Source of the DNA: Kushneria phosphatilytica
GTDB lineage: Bacteria > Pseudomonadota > Gammaproteobacteria > Pseudomonadales > Halomonadaceae
Length of the DNA stretch: 64,000 bases
Assembly: GCF_008247605.1 (NCBI RefSeq)
Contig: NZ_CP043420.1
Location: 1,240,001 to 1,304,000 of the forward strand
Direction: 5' to 3'
Positions 16,444-26,344 of the stretch are shown piece by piece; position 1 is the first letter of the stretch, and the number at the start of each line of letters is the position of its first letter. Below the pieces are notes generated by a model that was not told the DNA's origin, searched no databases, and saw only the letters and a list, made by a program, of their open reading frames with translations. The position numbers and the translations under genes are program-made.

Positions 16444-19138
16444 TCACGGCCTCGCTATCCGGGTCAGTGTCTGCAGAGTCGAGCAGTGGCAAACGGATCA
16501 CGATACTGGTGCCCTGGCCCGGGGAGTTGCTTTCGGCGTGGATGGAGCCGCCATGCGCGCCGATCATTCCACGGCAGATGGCGAGTCCGAGACCACTGCC
16601 ATGTTTGCCACGGTCCCCTTCGCCGCCGGTAAAGAACATGTCGAAGACCTGTTCACGAAGCGCTTCCGGAATGCCGGGGCCCTCATCGCTGATGCGCACG
16701 ATGAGATCGTCCTGTTGGCGTTCAGCGCTGATGCGAATGCGTCCATCGGGGGGTGAGAAGCGAATCGCGTTTTCGATGACATTAACCAGCGCCTGCTCGA
16801 TCAGCGCCGGGTGTACGTAGAGCAGGGGGAGCTCGGCAGGCCAGTCGCGCTCGATGCTGATGTGATCCAGCGCAGTGGCCAGGCGTTTGAGGGCGGCGTT
16901 GATCAGGTCGGCCAGTGCCACCCAGTCCCGCTCGATCTTCAGGGTGCCATGGCCGAGACGCGTCATGTCCAGCAGGTTCTGGATATAGCGGTTCAGTCGC
17001 TCGCTTTCACCCAGGACACCGTCGAGCAGTTCGCGCTTGTCGTGCTGTGAGAGCTGATCGTCCAGATCGCGCAGAGAACTGGCAGCTCCGATGATCGAGG
17101 CCAGCGGCGTGCGCAGATCATGAGATACGGAGGAGAGCAGCGCAGAACGCAGTCGCTCGTTCTCTTCGGCCAGCCTTGCGGCGCCCAGATCATGCACCAG
17201 CCGTGTACGTGCCAGCGCCATGCTCAACTGGTTGAGCAGCGTGTCGATCAGGATCTCCTGATCGTGCTCCAGCGGAACATCCCGCGCCCCCAGTGCCAAT
17301 CCGATCACGCCCAGCACCTCATCCTTTTCGACCAACGGAATGAACCGCCAGTGTTGCGATGCCAAGGTTTGCGAGCCATGCCCGCTCGGGCGGCGGTGAT
17401 GCCAGGACCAGGTCGCCGCCTGTCTGGCGGGCTTCTCCAGACGAGCCTCACCGGGGTGGGCATCGGTGATCTGCAGCTCATCCTCTCCTTGTACATACTC
17501 CAGAAACACCGTTTGAGTCTGCAGCCAGTTGGCCAGGGTCGTGACCCCCGTGGCTCGAGCGCTGGCATGATCGGCCGAGATCGAGAGCGCTCGGGAAAAC
17601 TGCAGCAGCTGACGGGTCTGGTCGCGGCTGGCCCGCAGAGCAATCAGCTGGCGGCGGGCTCTGCCGGCCAGTTGCCCGCCGATCGTTGCTACCACGAAAA
17701 AGAAAAAGACCGTCAGCAACTGATCCCGATTCACCATCGCCAGCGTGTAGCGGGGCTCGGTGAAGAAAAAGTTGTAGGCCAGAAAACTCAGCACGGCGCT
17801 GAGCATGGCGGCGCGGGTGCCGCTATAGGTGGCAGTGATCAGGACGCCGGTCAGAAATACCAGTGACAGGTTGGCCAGCTCCATGGAACGATCGATGAGC
17901 AGGGCCAGCCCAAGTGTTCCCGGTAGTATCAGCAATGGAGGGAGCCAATCGCGAAGATTCAGGGTGATACGCCGACTCGGTAGCCAGTGAAAAGGTTCGC
18001 GTCGCTCAGTGCCTGCCACGATGACCAGATCAAAGTCGCGAGCCTGTCTCAGCAGTTGCTTGCCCATCGAGCGGTGCCAGAAATGCCATGGGGGCTCTGT
18101 ACGCCGACCGATGATCAGGGTGGTTATGTTGTGACGCCGGGCATAGGCGAGCAGTTCGGCGACCCGATCCTGACCGGGCACCACCACCATGTCGCCGCCC
18201 AGCCGCTCGACCAGTTGACTGCTTCGCTCGATGTCGAGCCGCAGGGTGCGGGAAGCATCGCCCGTATCGATATGAATCGCCTGCCAGCTGGCACTGCGCC
18301 GTTCGGCCAGGCGGTGGGCGGCACGAATCAGGCTGGCATCCTCGGGGCGTCCGCTCAGTGCGATCAGTACCCTGGGCCTGACCGGCCATGGCCCCTGTGC
18401 CCCCAGCGCCCCCATGGAGTCGCGGACATCGCTGTCAACGCGCTCGGCCATGGTTTGCATCGCCAGTTCACGCAGTGCCGTGAGATTGGCCACGCTGAAA
18501 AAACCATCCAGTGCTGCGCGGGCCTGCTCCGGCACATAGATCTTGCCCTGCCTGAGCCGCTGGATCAGTTCATCGGGTGTCAGATCGATCAGGGTGATAT
18601 CACGTGCTCGGGTGATCAGCGAATCGGGTACGGTCTCGCGCATGCGAATGCCGGTAATCCGTGCCACGGCATCGTTGAGACTTTCGATGTGCTGAACGTT
18701 CAGGGTGGTCCAGACATCGATGCCGGCCTCGAGCAGTTCCTCGATATCCTGATAACGGCGCGGGTGACGTCCGCCGGGAATGTTGCGATGCGCCAGTTCG
18801 TCCACCAGCACGATGGTTGGTGCGCGCTTGAGCACGGCATCGAGATCGAACTCCTGAAAGCGTCGCCCCTGATGCTCGCACTCGGCCAGCGGGATGCGCT
18901 CGATACCCTCGCACAGGTTTTCTGTGTCCTCCCGGCCGTGGGATTCGATGACGCCGATCACGATCTCTTCCCCCTCGGCGATACGATCCCGGGCGGTGCG
19001 TAGCATGGCGAAGGTCTTGCCGACCCCGGGGGCAGCGCCCAAAAAGAGGCGCAGACAACCACGCGCCTCGCGACGCGTGGTTCTGAGTAGCGCATCCGGA
19101 TCGGGGCGCAGCGCCTCGCGGGTTTCCGAACCGTTCAT
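16433..19138 (-). CDS. kdpD: KdpD sensor histidine kinase
   Basis: This protein of about 901 residues has the full KdpD layout: N-terminal KdpD domain with Walker A GAAPGVGKT and the segment VDELAHRN, a universal-stress-like domain, four membrane segments (region GTLGLALLIDRSMELANLS onward), a GAF-like region, the HisKA box VSHDLRTPLA and an HATPase domain ending in GLGLAICRGM. It senses potassium and ionic state and phosphorylates KdpE. The ATG at 19138 gives the usual N-terminus; upstream ATGs at 19174 and 19201 would overlap kdpC and are less likely. Confidence 0.95.
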   Translation of the reverse strand: MNGSETREALRPDPDALLRTTRREARGCLRLFLGAAPGVGKTFAMLRTARDRIAEGEEIVIGVIESHGREDTENLCEGIERIPLAECEHQGRRFQEFDLDAVLKRAPTIVLVDELAHRNIPGGRHPRRYQDIEELLEAGIDVWTTLNVQHIESLNDAVARITGIRMRETVPDSLITRARDITLIDLTPDELIQRLRQGKIYVPEQARAALDGFFSVANLTALRELAMQTMAERVDSDVRDSMGALGAQGPWPVRPRVLIALSGRPEDASLIRAAHRLAERRSASWQAIHIDTGDASRTLRLDIERSSQLVERLGGDMVVVPGQDRVAELLAYARRHNITTLIIGRRTEPPWHFWHRSMGKQLLRQARDFDLVIVAGTERREPFHWLPSRRITLNLRDWLPPLLILPGTLGLALLIDRSMELANLSLVFLTGVLITATYSGTRAAMLSAVLSFLAYNFFFTEPRYTLAMVNRDQLLTVFFFFVVATIGGQLAGRARRQLIALRASRDQTRQLLQFSRALSISADHASARATGVTTLANWLQTQTVFLEYVQGEDELQITDAHPGEARLEKPARQAATWSWHHRRPSGHGSQTLASQHWRFIPLVEKDEVLGVIGLALGARDVPLEHDQEILIDTLLNQLSMALARTRLVHDLGAARLAEENERLRSALLSSVSHDLRTPLASIIGAASSLRDLDDQLSQHDKRELLDGVLGESERLNRYIQNLLDMTRLGHGTLKIERDWVALADLINAALKRLATALDHISIERDWPAELPLLYVHPALIEQALVNVIENAIRFSPPDGRIRISAERQQDDLIVRISDEGPGIPEALREQVFDMFFTGGEGDRGKHGSGLGLAICRGMIGAHGGSIHAESNSPGQGTSIVIRLPLLDSADTDPDSEAVNDP

Positions 19139-19148
19139 GAGCTGGCGA

Positions 19149-19739
19149 TCATTCAGTAACAGGACTCCGTTCATCCAGCGCCAGGTTGAGGCGCAGTACA
19201 TTCACAGCCGGCTCGCCGAACCACCCGGTATTTTCGGTCGCTGTCCGGATGGCCTGTTCGACAGCTGTCATGGGCAGGCCGCGCTCACGGCTGATGCGCG
19301 GCGCCTGAGCCAGGGCGGCGGCAGGCGTGATATGCGGATCGATGCCCGAGCCCGAGGCGGCCAGCAGATCAACCGGAATGCTGCCGGGTGCCAGAGCGTC
19401 TGTTGTCTGCAGCATGCGGGCTTCAGCCATGGCGCGTTCATGCAGCGCCGGGTTGCTCGGCGCCAGATTGGAGCCGGCAGCGGCATCGGGTGCATAGCCC
19501 GCAGCGGAAGGGCGGCCATGGAAGTACTGCGCCCCTGCGAAAGGCTGACCCACCAGGGCAGAGCCCACCATGTTACCTGATCGATCGTACAACAAACTGC
19601 CGTTCGCCTGATGTGGAAAGAGTACCCCACCCAGGGTAGTGACAACGAAGGGGTAGATCAGGCCCAGCAGTACGGCAAGTACGAGCATCAGACGGAACGA
19701 GGAGAGCAGCGATACGCGGGCCGGCAGTGACGTATTCAT
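19149..19739 (-). CDS. kdpC: KdpC subunit of the potassium-transporting ATPase
   Basis: This 196-residue protein has one N-terminal membrane anchor ([20 protein letters not shown]) and the conserved periplasmic region including [31 protein letters not shown] and a C-terminal [10 protein letters not shown]. KdpC bridges KdpA and KdpB in the high-affinity K+ pump. Its start overlaps the kdpB stop by 4 nt. Confidence 0.96.
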   Translation of the reverse strand: MNTSLPARVSLLSSFRLMLVLAVLLGLIYPFVVTTLGGVLFPHQANGSLLYDRSGNMVGSALVGQPFAGAQYFHGRPSAAGYAPDAAAGSNLAPSNPALHERAMAEARMLQTTDALAPGSIPVDLLAASGSGIDPHITPAAALAQAPRISRERGLPMTAVEQAIRTATENTGWFGEPAVNVLRLNLALDERSPVTE

Positions 19740-21790
19740 GAGGTGACTCCTGGCAGGAGAAGGGCGATCAACATGTCGAGCAGTTTGATGGCCGGGAAGG
19801 GCAGCAGTAGTCCGCCGAGGCCGTAGATCAGCAGGTTGCGGCGCAGCAATGCGGTCGCCGAAGAGGCCTTGAACCGAACGCCGCGCAGGGCGAACGGAAT
19901 CAGGGCGGGGATGATCAGGGCATTGAAGATTACTGCGGCCAGTACAGCCGATTCGGGCGAGTGCAGGCCGAGGAGATCCAGCGCTCCCAGCGCCGGCATG
20001 CTGGCGGCAAAGAGTGCCGGCAGGATGACAAAGTATTTCGCCACGTCGTTGGCCAGCGAGAAGGTGGTCAGCGCGCCGCGAGTAATGAGCAGCTGTTTGC
20101 CGATCTCCACGGCAGCCAGCAGCTTGCCCGGATCAGAGTCGAGATCGACCATGTTGCCTGCTTCTCGTGCTGCCTGGGTGCCCGAGTTCATCGCCAGGCC
20201 CAGATCGGCCTGTGCCAGGGCCGGGGCGTCGTTGGTGCCGTCTCCCATCATTGCGACCAGACGCCCGGTCGCCTGCTCCTTGCGAATGATCTCCAGCTTG
20301 CGCTCGGGTGTGGCTTCGGCCACATAGTCGTCGACCCCGGCTTCCGCCGCGATGGCCGCAGCCGTGATCGGATTGTCGCCGGTAATCATCACCGTCTTCA
20401 CACCCATCTCACGTAATTGTGCAAAGCGTTCGGCAATGCCGGGCTTGATGACATCCGAGAGTGCAATGAGGCCAAGCAGTCGGCTGCCCTCGGCGACGGC
20501 CAGCGGGGTAGCGCCTTCACGGGAGATGCGCTCGACCAGCCGCTGGTAGGTCGCGGGCACGTTGCCGCCGTGCTCTCGCACGAATGTCGCGATGGCATTG
20601 GGGGCGCCCTTGCGCAACTGCACGCCGTCGGGCAGGTCGACACCGGACAGTCGCGTTGAAGCCGAGAAGGGGATGAATTCGGCTCGGTCACTCAGCGTGG
20701 GCGCCGCGCCCTGGTCCCTGGCGAGTAACACGATGGAACGCCCTTCCGGGGTCGGGTCGGCCAGCGAGCACTGACAGGCCACATCGCGGAGCCGTTCAAT
20801 GGCCACGCGATCGCAGGGGGTGAACTCGGTGGCGTGTCGGTCCCCCAGGGTGATCGTGCCCGTCTTGTCGAGCAGCAGGGTATCGATGCTGCCGGCGATT
20901 TCTACTGCCTTGCCGGACTTCGCGATCAGATTGGCGCGCATCGCTCGTTCCATGCCGGCAATACCGATGGCCGGCAGTAGCCCTCCGATGGTGGTGGGAA
21001 TCAGACAGACCAGCAGGGCGACCAGCATGATCGGTGAGGGGGTGATGCCGACGAACCCTGCCATGGGCACCAGCGTGACCACCACGATCAGGAAGACCAG
21101 CGTCAGGGTGGCCAGCAGCACCGACAATGCCAGCTCGCTGGGCGTTTTCTGGCGGCTGGCGCCTTCGACCAGCGCGATCATGCGGTCGAGCAGTGACTCG
21201 CCCGGATCGACGCTGACCTCGATGACCAGCTCATCGGAGAGCAGTTTGGTGCCGGCACTGACGCCGCTGTTGTCGGTACCGGCTTCGCGCAGTACCGGTG
21301 CGGATTCGCCGGTGACGGCAGACTCGTTGATGGAGCCGGCGCCTTCGATGATCTCGCCATCGGCAGGAATCAGCTCACCGGCCATGACCCTGACCCGGTC
21401 GCCGCGGCGCAGTGTATCGGCAGAGACAGTGGCTTCGCTGCCATTCTTTTGCAGTTGGCGAGCCCTGAGCTGGCCACGGGTAGCTCGCAGGCTGCCGGCA
21501 TGAGCCTTGCCGCGGGATTCCGCCAGAGCCTCGGCACCGTTGGCAAACAGCACGGTCGCCAGCAGCATCAGCGTCACCGCCAGGGCAAAGGCGATGCTTT
21601 CGCCCCGGACTGCCGCCAGTCCGGTATGGAGTGCGCAGACCAGGGTGCCGAGACCGACCACCGCCATCACCGGATTACGGGCCAGCGAGCGGGGCCCAAG
21701 TCGCAGCAGGGACTCCCGGAACAGGTGGCCCCAGCGAGGCCGCCATTGTGCATGTGGTGTGGCAGGGCGGGTTTGGGTCGAAGTCGACAT
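19736..21790 (-). CDS. kdpB: KdpB catalytic subunit of the potassium-transporting P-type ATPase
   Basis: This 684-residue P-type ATPase has the phosphorylation motif DKTGTITLG, the TGES loop (VTGESAPV), [16 protein letters not shown] hinge seen as [11 protein letters not shown], and membrane segments flanking them. It hydrolyses ATP to drive K+ through KdpA. The length is normal for the family. It lies 14 bp after kdpA and overlaps kdpC. Confidence 0.97.
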   Translation of the reverse strand: MSTSTQTRPATPHAQWRPRWGHLFRESLLRLGPRSLARNPVMAVVGLGTLVCALHTGLAAVRGESIAFALAVTLMLLATVLFANGAEALAESRGKAHAGSLRATRGQLRARQLQKNGSEATVSADTLRRGDRVRVMAGELIPADGEIIEGAGSINESAVTGESAPVLREAGTDNSGVSAGTKLLSDELVIEVSVDPGESLLDRMIALVEGASRQKTPSELALSVLLATLTLVFLIVVVTLVPMAGFVGITPSPIMLVALLVCLIPTTIGGLLPAIGIAGMERAMRANLIAKSGKAVEIAGSIDTLLLDKTGTITLGDRHATEFTPCDRVAIERLRDVACQCSLADPTPEGRSIVLLARDQGAAPTLSDRAEFIPFSASTRLSGVDLPDGVQLRKGAPNAIATFVREHGGNVPATYQRLVERISREGATPLAVAEGSRLLGLIALSDVIKPGIAERFAQLREMGVKTVMITGDNPITAAAIAAEAGVDDYVAEATPERKLEIIRKEQATGRLVAMMGDGTNDAPALAQADLGLAMNSGTQAAREAGNMVDLDSDPGKLLAAVEIGKQLLITRGALTTFSLANDVAKYFVILPALFAASMPALGALDLLGLHSPESAVLAAVIFNALIIPALIPFALRGVRFKASSATALLRRNLLIYGLGGLLLPFPAIKLLDMLIALLLPGVTS

Positions 21791-21804
21791 GATGCCTTAT
21801 CTCC

Positions 21805-23526
21805 TCACAAGCCGAGTGTCAGCTGTTCCGCGACCGGGCCGAGCACCAGCACCGGGAGGAAGCCCAGCAGGTTGATGATGACAATGACGCCCGCAGTCAG
21901 ACCGACAAAGGCACCGCTGTCCATGTCCAGAGAGCCGCGACCCGCAGGAGCGGTGCGCTTGCCGGCCAGCCATGCAGCGACGGCCAGCGGGGCGAGCATG
22001 GGCAGAAAGCGGCCGACCAGCAGGGCGATGACGCAGGTCAGGTTCCACCAGGGCGTACCATCGCCCAGCCCCTCGAAGCCGGAGCCGTTATTGGCAAAGG
22101 CCGAGGTGTACTCGTAAAGCACCTGGGAGAGGCCGTGAAAGGCAGGGTTGGAAGTGCCGGCCAAGGCAGGGAAGGCGACCGTCAGCGCGGTGAGGCCGAG
22201 AATGATCAGCGGCTGGGCGAGAATCGCCAGCGAGATCCAGCGCATTTCGCGAGTCTCGAGTGGTTTGCCCAATAGCTCGGGCGCACGGCCGATCATCAGT
22301 GAGCCGACGAAGGCGGCCAGCATCAGATAGAGCAGGTAGCCGATCAGCCCGACCCCAATGCCGCCGAAAGTCACGTTAACGAACATATCCATCAGCGTGA
22401 CTGCACCACCCAGCGGGTTGAAGCTGTCGTGCATGGCGTTGACCGAGCCGTTGGAGGTCTGGGTCGTCCAGCTGGCCCACAGTGCTGACATTTCCGGGCC
22501 GAAGCGCACCTCCTTGCCTTCCATGTTGGGGCTTCCGGCGATGGCCAGCCCCTCGAAGGCAGCATTCGGCATCTTCTCCGAGACGATCATGGCCGTGGTC
22601 GAGGCCAGCGAAAATGCCAGCATCACTGCACCGATCCCCATCATCAGACGGCGCCGTCCCGTCATGACGCCGATGGCAACGAGCAGTGCTACAGGGAACA
22701 GCAGCAGGGAGACGGTCTCGATCACATTGGACAGCGGCGTGGGGTTTTCCAGCGGCACACTGGAATTGGGGCCGTACCAGCCACCGCCATTGGTGCCGAG
22801 CTGTTTGATGGCGACCATTGAGGCGACCGGTCCGAGCGGAATGTGTTGCGTCGTGGTCACCGTGCTGTCCAGCGGTTGTACCGTTTGTGCCCCCTGGTAA
22901 GTGCCGGGGACGCCTTGCCAAGTCAGCAGTAGCGCCACCAGGGTGGCGACCGGCAGCATGACGCGCACTAACGTGCGCATCAGATCGCGGTAATAATTGC
23001 CCACATCGACGACGGCGCCTTTTACGTCCGAGGCTGTGGTGGAAGACGGCTTCTTGAGCAGGACGCGCGCAATCGCCAGCAGCACCGCCAGGCCCGTTGC
23101 CGGCGTAATGAACTGCAGGGTCACGATGGCGAAGGTCTGGCTCATATAGGAGAGCTGGGCCTGGCCTGAATAGTGTTGCTGGTTGGTATTGGTGGCAAAG
23201 GAAACGGCCGTATGCAGGGCCGTATCCCACGACATGCCCGGGATACGATCGGGGTTGAGCGGCAGCCACCCCTGGGCCATGAACACGCCCCAGGCCAGCA
23301 GCACCAGCACGATATGCAGCTTGGCCACGGCCCAGGCATAAGTCTGCCAGGTCATCGTGCGTTGTGCATCGACCCCGGCCAGACGATAGATTCCGGACTC
23401 GATGGGCAGAAAGAAACTCTCAAGAGGCGCCTTTCGCCCATCACCCAGTGAGTGGGCCATGTACAGCCCCAGTGGGATTGCCAGGCCGATAACCAGCGCA
23501 TAACAGAGAATGACGTCGTTCATCAT
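21805..23526 (-). CDS. kdpA: KdpA potassium-binding and channel subunit
   Basis: This 573-residue membrane protein has about ten helices and the four K+-selectivity-like loops, including TAVSFATNTNQQHYSGQ, GTNGGGWYGPNSS, FGGIGVG and SAFANNGSGFEG. It is the ion-translocating subunit of the Kdp pump. Two ATGs stand in tandem (23526, 23523) after GGGGAG; the second has the better spacing. kdpF ends 9 bp upstream. Confidence 0.97.
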   Translation of the reverse strand: MMNDVILCYALVIGLAIPLGLYMAHSLGDGRKAPLESFFLPIESGIYRLAGVDAQRTMTWQTYAWAVAKLHIVLVLLAWGVFMAQGWLPLNPDRIPGMSWDTALHTAVSFATNTNQQHYSGQAQLSYMSQTFAIVTLQFITPATGLAVLLAIARVLLKKPSSTTASDVKGAVVDVGNYYRDLMRTLVRVMLPVATLVALLLTWQGVPGTYQGAQTVQPLDSTVTTTQHIPLGPVASMVAIKQLGTNGGGWYGPNSSVPLENPTPLSNVIETVSLLLFPVALLVAIGVMTGRRRLMMGIGAVMLAFSLASTTAMIVSEKMPNAAFEGLAIAGSPNMEGKEVRFGPEMSALWASWTTQTSNGSVNAMHDSFNPLGGAVTLMDMFVNVTFGGIGVGLIGYLLYLMLAAFVGSLMIGRAPELLGKPLETREMRWISLAILAQPLIILGLTALTVAFPALAGTSNPAFHGLSQVLYEYTSAFANNGSGFEGLGDGTPWWNLTCVIALLVGRFLPMLAPLAVAAWLAGKRTAPAGRGSLDMDSGAFVGLTAGVIVIINLLGFLPVLVLGPVAEQLTLGL

Positions 23527-23535
23527 CTGCTCCCC

Positions 23536-23616
23536 TTAAAATCGCTCAGGCCATAGCAGGGCGGTGAACAGATAGGCGCCCATCGCCAGAGAGAGAATCA
23601 ACAGAAAGATCTGCAT
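23536..23616 (-). CDS. kdpF: KdpF small membrane subunit
   Basis: A 26-codon frame directly before kdpA encodes MQIFLLILSLAMG followed by AYLFTALLWPERF. It is a single hydrophobic helix ending in the PERF-type tail usual for KdpF. KdpF stabilises the KdpABC complex. Its size and position, 9 bp before kdpA, match the operon order kdpFABCDE. Confidence 0.93.
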   Translation of the reverse strand: MQIFLLILSLAMGAYLFTALLWPERF

Positions 23617-23696
23617 TGCCTGATGCCTCGGTCGGTGGAATGAGCCAAGGCTAGGGAGTCAGGGCGTAAAAAATCGATTGGGCGTGGCGGGGAGAA

Positions 23697-23719
23697 CCAT
23701 AAAAAGAACGTAAAAATGG
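23697..23719 (-). promoter_or_regulatory. Candidate KdpE-binding region
   Basis: About 80 bp upstream of kdpF, the minus strand carries two T-rich tracts, TTTTTACGTTC and TTTTTATGG, flanked by CCAT/ATGG. T-rich tandem tracts of this kind resemble the known KdpE site of enterobacteria. A further TTTTTTACGCCCTG lies closer to kdpF. Assignment is by resemblance and position only. Confidence 0.4.
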
Positions 23720-23790
23720 TGCTCTGCGCCAATTGATTCAGCGTGGTGATTGCTTTGGAAGACGAAAGAGCCGCCTGGGCAGAATCGGAC

Positions 23791-24465
23791 TCAGCTCTCC
23801 ATTTTCATGGCAATGGATGTCAGCGGTGACAGCACCGTCCAGCCGAGATGATCATAAAGGGCTCGGCCTTCTTCGGTGGCTCCGAGGATAGCGCGGCGAG
23901 CGCCCTGTTCGCGGGCAATATGGCCCAGCGCCTGCATCACGTATCGGCCCAGCCCGCGACGTTGATGGTCCTTGTGCGTTTCGATCTGATCGAAGATGGC
24001 GTAATCGTGCGCCAGCGCAAGACGACCGCTGGCGGCCAGCTCGCCATGACACGTTTCGATCTCGAGCCCCGTGAAGAGTTCGTGCCTGGTGGTTTGCATC
24101 CGATAGCCCGGCGGCAGGGCTTGTGTCAGCGACGCTGATGAGAGTGTGGTGGCCATCAGGTGAGCCTGAGGATCGAGCTGCCAGTTGTCGGGCAGTAACG
24201 AGGCTACGACGGCTATCGGCTCGAACAGCTTGATATAGACGTGGGGGTCATGGATGCGTGAGATCAGTGCGCGCACCCGGGCATAATCGGGTGTGGTCAT
24301 GATGTAGCGCGCCTGCTGGCGCAGCTCACCTACCTGCACATGAAAAAAGCCGTCGTGTCGGGTTGGCGGCAGGGTTTCACGCGTGCGGGTCCAGCCCAGG
24401 ACCCAGGCTTCGATATCACGCTCGCCCGGAAAGGTGTCGTCCGCTGACCGGTGCCGATCAGACAC
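23791..24465 (-). CDS. GNAT-family N-acetyltransferase
   Basis: This 224-residue protein has a C-terminal GNAT fold: the acetyl-CoA loop appears as HQRRGLGRYVMQALG (about 167-181) followed by GATEEGRALYDHLGW, the usual end of the domain. The N-terminal 100 residues are not recognised. The start is GTG with GGAG 7 bp upstream. The substrate is unknown. The gene stands alone, divergent from the LysE-type exporter gene. Confidence 0.82.
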   Translation of the reverse strand: MSDRHRSADDTFPGERDIEAWVLGWTRTRETLPPTRHDGFFHVQVGELRQQARYIMTTPDYARVRALISRIHDPHVYIKLFEPIAVVASLLPDNWQLDPQAHLMATTLSSASLTQALPPGYRMQTTRHELFTGLEIETCHGELAASGRLALAHDYAIFDQIETHKDHQRRGLGRYVMQALGHIAREQGARRAILGATEEGRALYDHLGWTVLSPLTSIAMKMES

Positions 24466-24684
24466 GATATGGCTCCATGAGCTTCATATTCCCTCTTGCT
24501 CCATGTCTTCAGGCGCTCTTCGGGTAAGGCCAGCGTACCGCAGCACACGGCGACGGCCATCAGAGGCGCTGATACCCCATCACGAGTTGTCGTTGGTCTG
24601 TTGATGACAGCCCGGATACGCTTCATCCGCTCGGCACTGCCGGGTAGGGCAGTCGGGATAAGCTACCACAGGCAGCAGGATGTC

Positions 24685-25296
24685 ATGATGCACGCTTTCA
24701 TTGCCGGCTTCGGGCTGGGTTTGTCGCTGATACTGGCCATCGGGGCGCAAAATGCCTTTGTACTGCGCCAGGGGCTCCGCCAGGAGCATGTGCTGTGGAT
24801 CTGTGTCGTTTGTGCACTCTCGGATGCCGTGCTGATTACCGCAGGTGTATTCGGCTTTGCCGTACTGGTCGAACGTTTCGCCTGGCTGGCGGTATGGCTG
24901 CGTTACGCGGGGGCGGCGTTCCTGTTTTGTTACGGAGCACGCAGTTTGTGGGCGGCACTGCGACATGATGAAGTGCTGCTGCCTGGCGACACCGCACCCG
25001 TATCACTGTTGGCGACGCTGGGTGTCTGTCTGGCGATGACCTGGCTCAATCCGCATGTCTATCTCGATACCGTGGTACTGATCGGTTCGATCTCGACTCG
25101 TTATGACGGTCAGCAGTGGCCTTTTGTCATTGGTACCACGCTGGCGTCGGTGGTGTTCTTTTTCAGCCTTGGCTATGGCGCTTCATTGCTGCGACCGGTG
25201 TTCGCCCGGCCAGTGGCATGGAAGGTGCTCGATGGTTTGATTGGCCTGACGATGTGGGGGATCGGCGCCTCGTTGCTGTTGCCGAACCCTGGCTGA
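24685..25296 (+). CDS. LysE/ArgO-family amino acid exporter
   Basis: This 203-residue membrane protein has the LysE-family pattern of about six helices, starting AFIAGFGLGLSLILAIGAQNAFVLRQGL (read in two parts: GLSLILAIGAQNAFVLRQG is the signature) and containing TWLNPHVYLDTVVLIG. ArgO members export arginine and LysE members lysine and arginine. The start at ATG 24685 or 24688 follows AGGA; the longer upstream frame lacks membrane or family features. Its own LysR regulator (ArgP type) is not obviously adjacent. Confidence 0.88.
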   Translation: MMHAFIAGFGLGLSLILAIGAQNAFVLRQGLRQEHVLWICVVCALSDAVLITAGVFGFAVLVERFAWLAVWLRYAGAAFLFCYGARSLWAALRHDEVLLPGDTAPVSLLATLGVCLAMTWLNPHVYLDTVVLIGSISTRYDGQQWPFVIGTTLASVVFFFSLGYGASLLRPVFARPVAWKVLDGLIGLTMWGIGASLLLPNPG

Positions 25297-25364
25297 ACCA
25301 TGCCCATGTTCATTCATGTTGGAATGAAACCGGAAGATGGTTGGTGTGGTCATGACGGACCATT

Positions 25365-26237
25365 TCAAAGCGCCCCCAGCCGCTCCTGAAGTCGCAGTGC
25401 CAGCTGACGCGCGGCCTCGCTGGGGCGGCCGGGGCTGCGGTGCAGGGTGATTTCCGTACCTGGCAGTTCCGGCAGACCTGATCCCGAATCCAGAATGCGC
25501 AGTTCATTGCCGGCCATCGAAGGCGTGAGGACCGTGATCGCCAATCCCGCTCTGACTGCCGAGCGCAGTCCCGAAAGACTGGCACTGGTGTAGGCGATAC
25601 GCCATGACATCCCGGCGGCATCCAGCGCTGCCAGTGCCCGCTCTCGAAAGATGCAGACGCCTTCCTGTGAAACGGCCAGCGGTAACGGTGTGCGCACGTG
25701 GGTGTCGTGGCCGGGAGAGCCGGCCCATACCATGGGCTCGCGCCAGAGCACCTCTCCCCCGGGACTTCTCGGTTGACGGGTAGTGACGGCAAGATCGAGC
25801 ATGCCGCCCTTTACGTCCCGCACCAGATCGACACTCAGGCCGCAGCGCACCTCCAGCGCCACGCCGGGGAAACGGGCTTCGAACTCTGCCAGTACCTCGG
25901 GCAGATAGACCACATAGTCATCCGGCACGCCCAGCCGCACGACCCCATCGAGCCGTTGATTGCGCACATCCTGCCAGGCCAGCGTGTTCTGGCGCAGCAT
26001 TTCACGGGCGTGCGCCAGCAGGCGCTCGCCAGCGGGAGTAGGTGATGCCGTGCGGCGTCCGCGCTGGAGTAGCGGGCGATCCAGCAGGCCTTCCAGCCGG
26101 TTCATGTGTGCACTGACGGTGGATTGAGCCAGATGCAACTGCTCGGCAGCCGCCGTGAAGCCGCCTGTCTCCACCACGCTGACGAAGGTTTTCAGTACCA
26201 CGAGATCCAGCGGTCTGGGATTGGTCATATCAGCCAT
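25365..26237 (-). CDS. LysR-family transcriptional regulator
   Basis: This protein of about 290 residues has a LysR winged helix (GGFTAAAEQLHLAQSTVSAHMNRLE, core TAAAEQLHLAQSTVSAHM near residues 25-42) and an effector domain. It is divergent from the DMT exporter gene at 26345, with a pair of overlapping palindromes between them (26236-26261). It therefore probably controls that exporter. The start is uncertain: GTG at 26240, ATG at 26237 or ATG at 26228, none with a clear Shine-Dalgarno. Confidence 0.88.
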   Translation of the reverse strand: MADMTNPRPLDLVVLKTFVSVVETGGFTAAAEQLHLAQSTVSAHMNRLEGLLDRPLLQRGRRTASPTPAGERLLAHAREMLRQNTLAWQDVRNQRLDGVVRLGVPDDYVVYLPEVLAEFEARFPGVALEVRCGLSVDLVRDVKGGMLDLAVTTRQPRSPGGEVLWREPMVWAGSPGHDTHVRTPLPLAVSQEGVCIFRERALAALDAAGMSWRIAYTSASLSGLRSAVRAGLAITVLTPSMAGNELRILDSGSGLPELPGTEITLHRSPGRPSEAARQLALRLQERLGAL

Positions 26238-26261
26238 CACGTTTCGTGATCATTTGATCAC
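26236..26261. promoter_or_regulatory. Overlapping palindromes between the LysR and DMT genes
   Basis: Two perfect inverted repeats overlap: ATCACG-TTT-CGTGAT (26236-26250) and GTGATCA-TT-TGATCAC (26246-26261). They lie at the LysR start in the divergent intergenic region and are the likely operator sites. Confidence 0.6.
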
Positions 26262-26344
26262 GACTCTTCGTTTCACCGATGTTTGGATGGCTCCCAAAAT
26301 AGCCGGCAATTATGGCATCAAACAAGTTGATCGGGAGTCTCGGC

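Noticed and set aside
17987..19003. 338-codon open frame opposite kdpD
   Set aside because: It is antisense to well-conserved KdpD domains and has no ribosome-binding site or family features.
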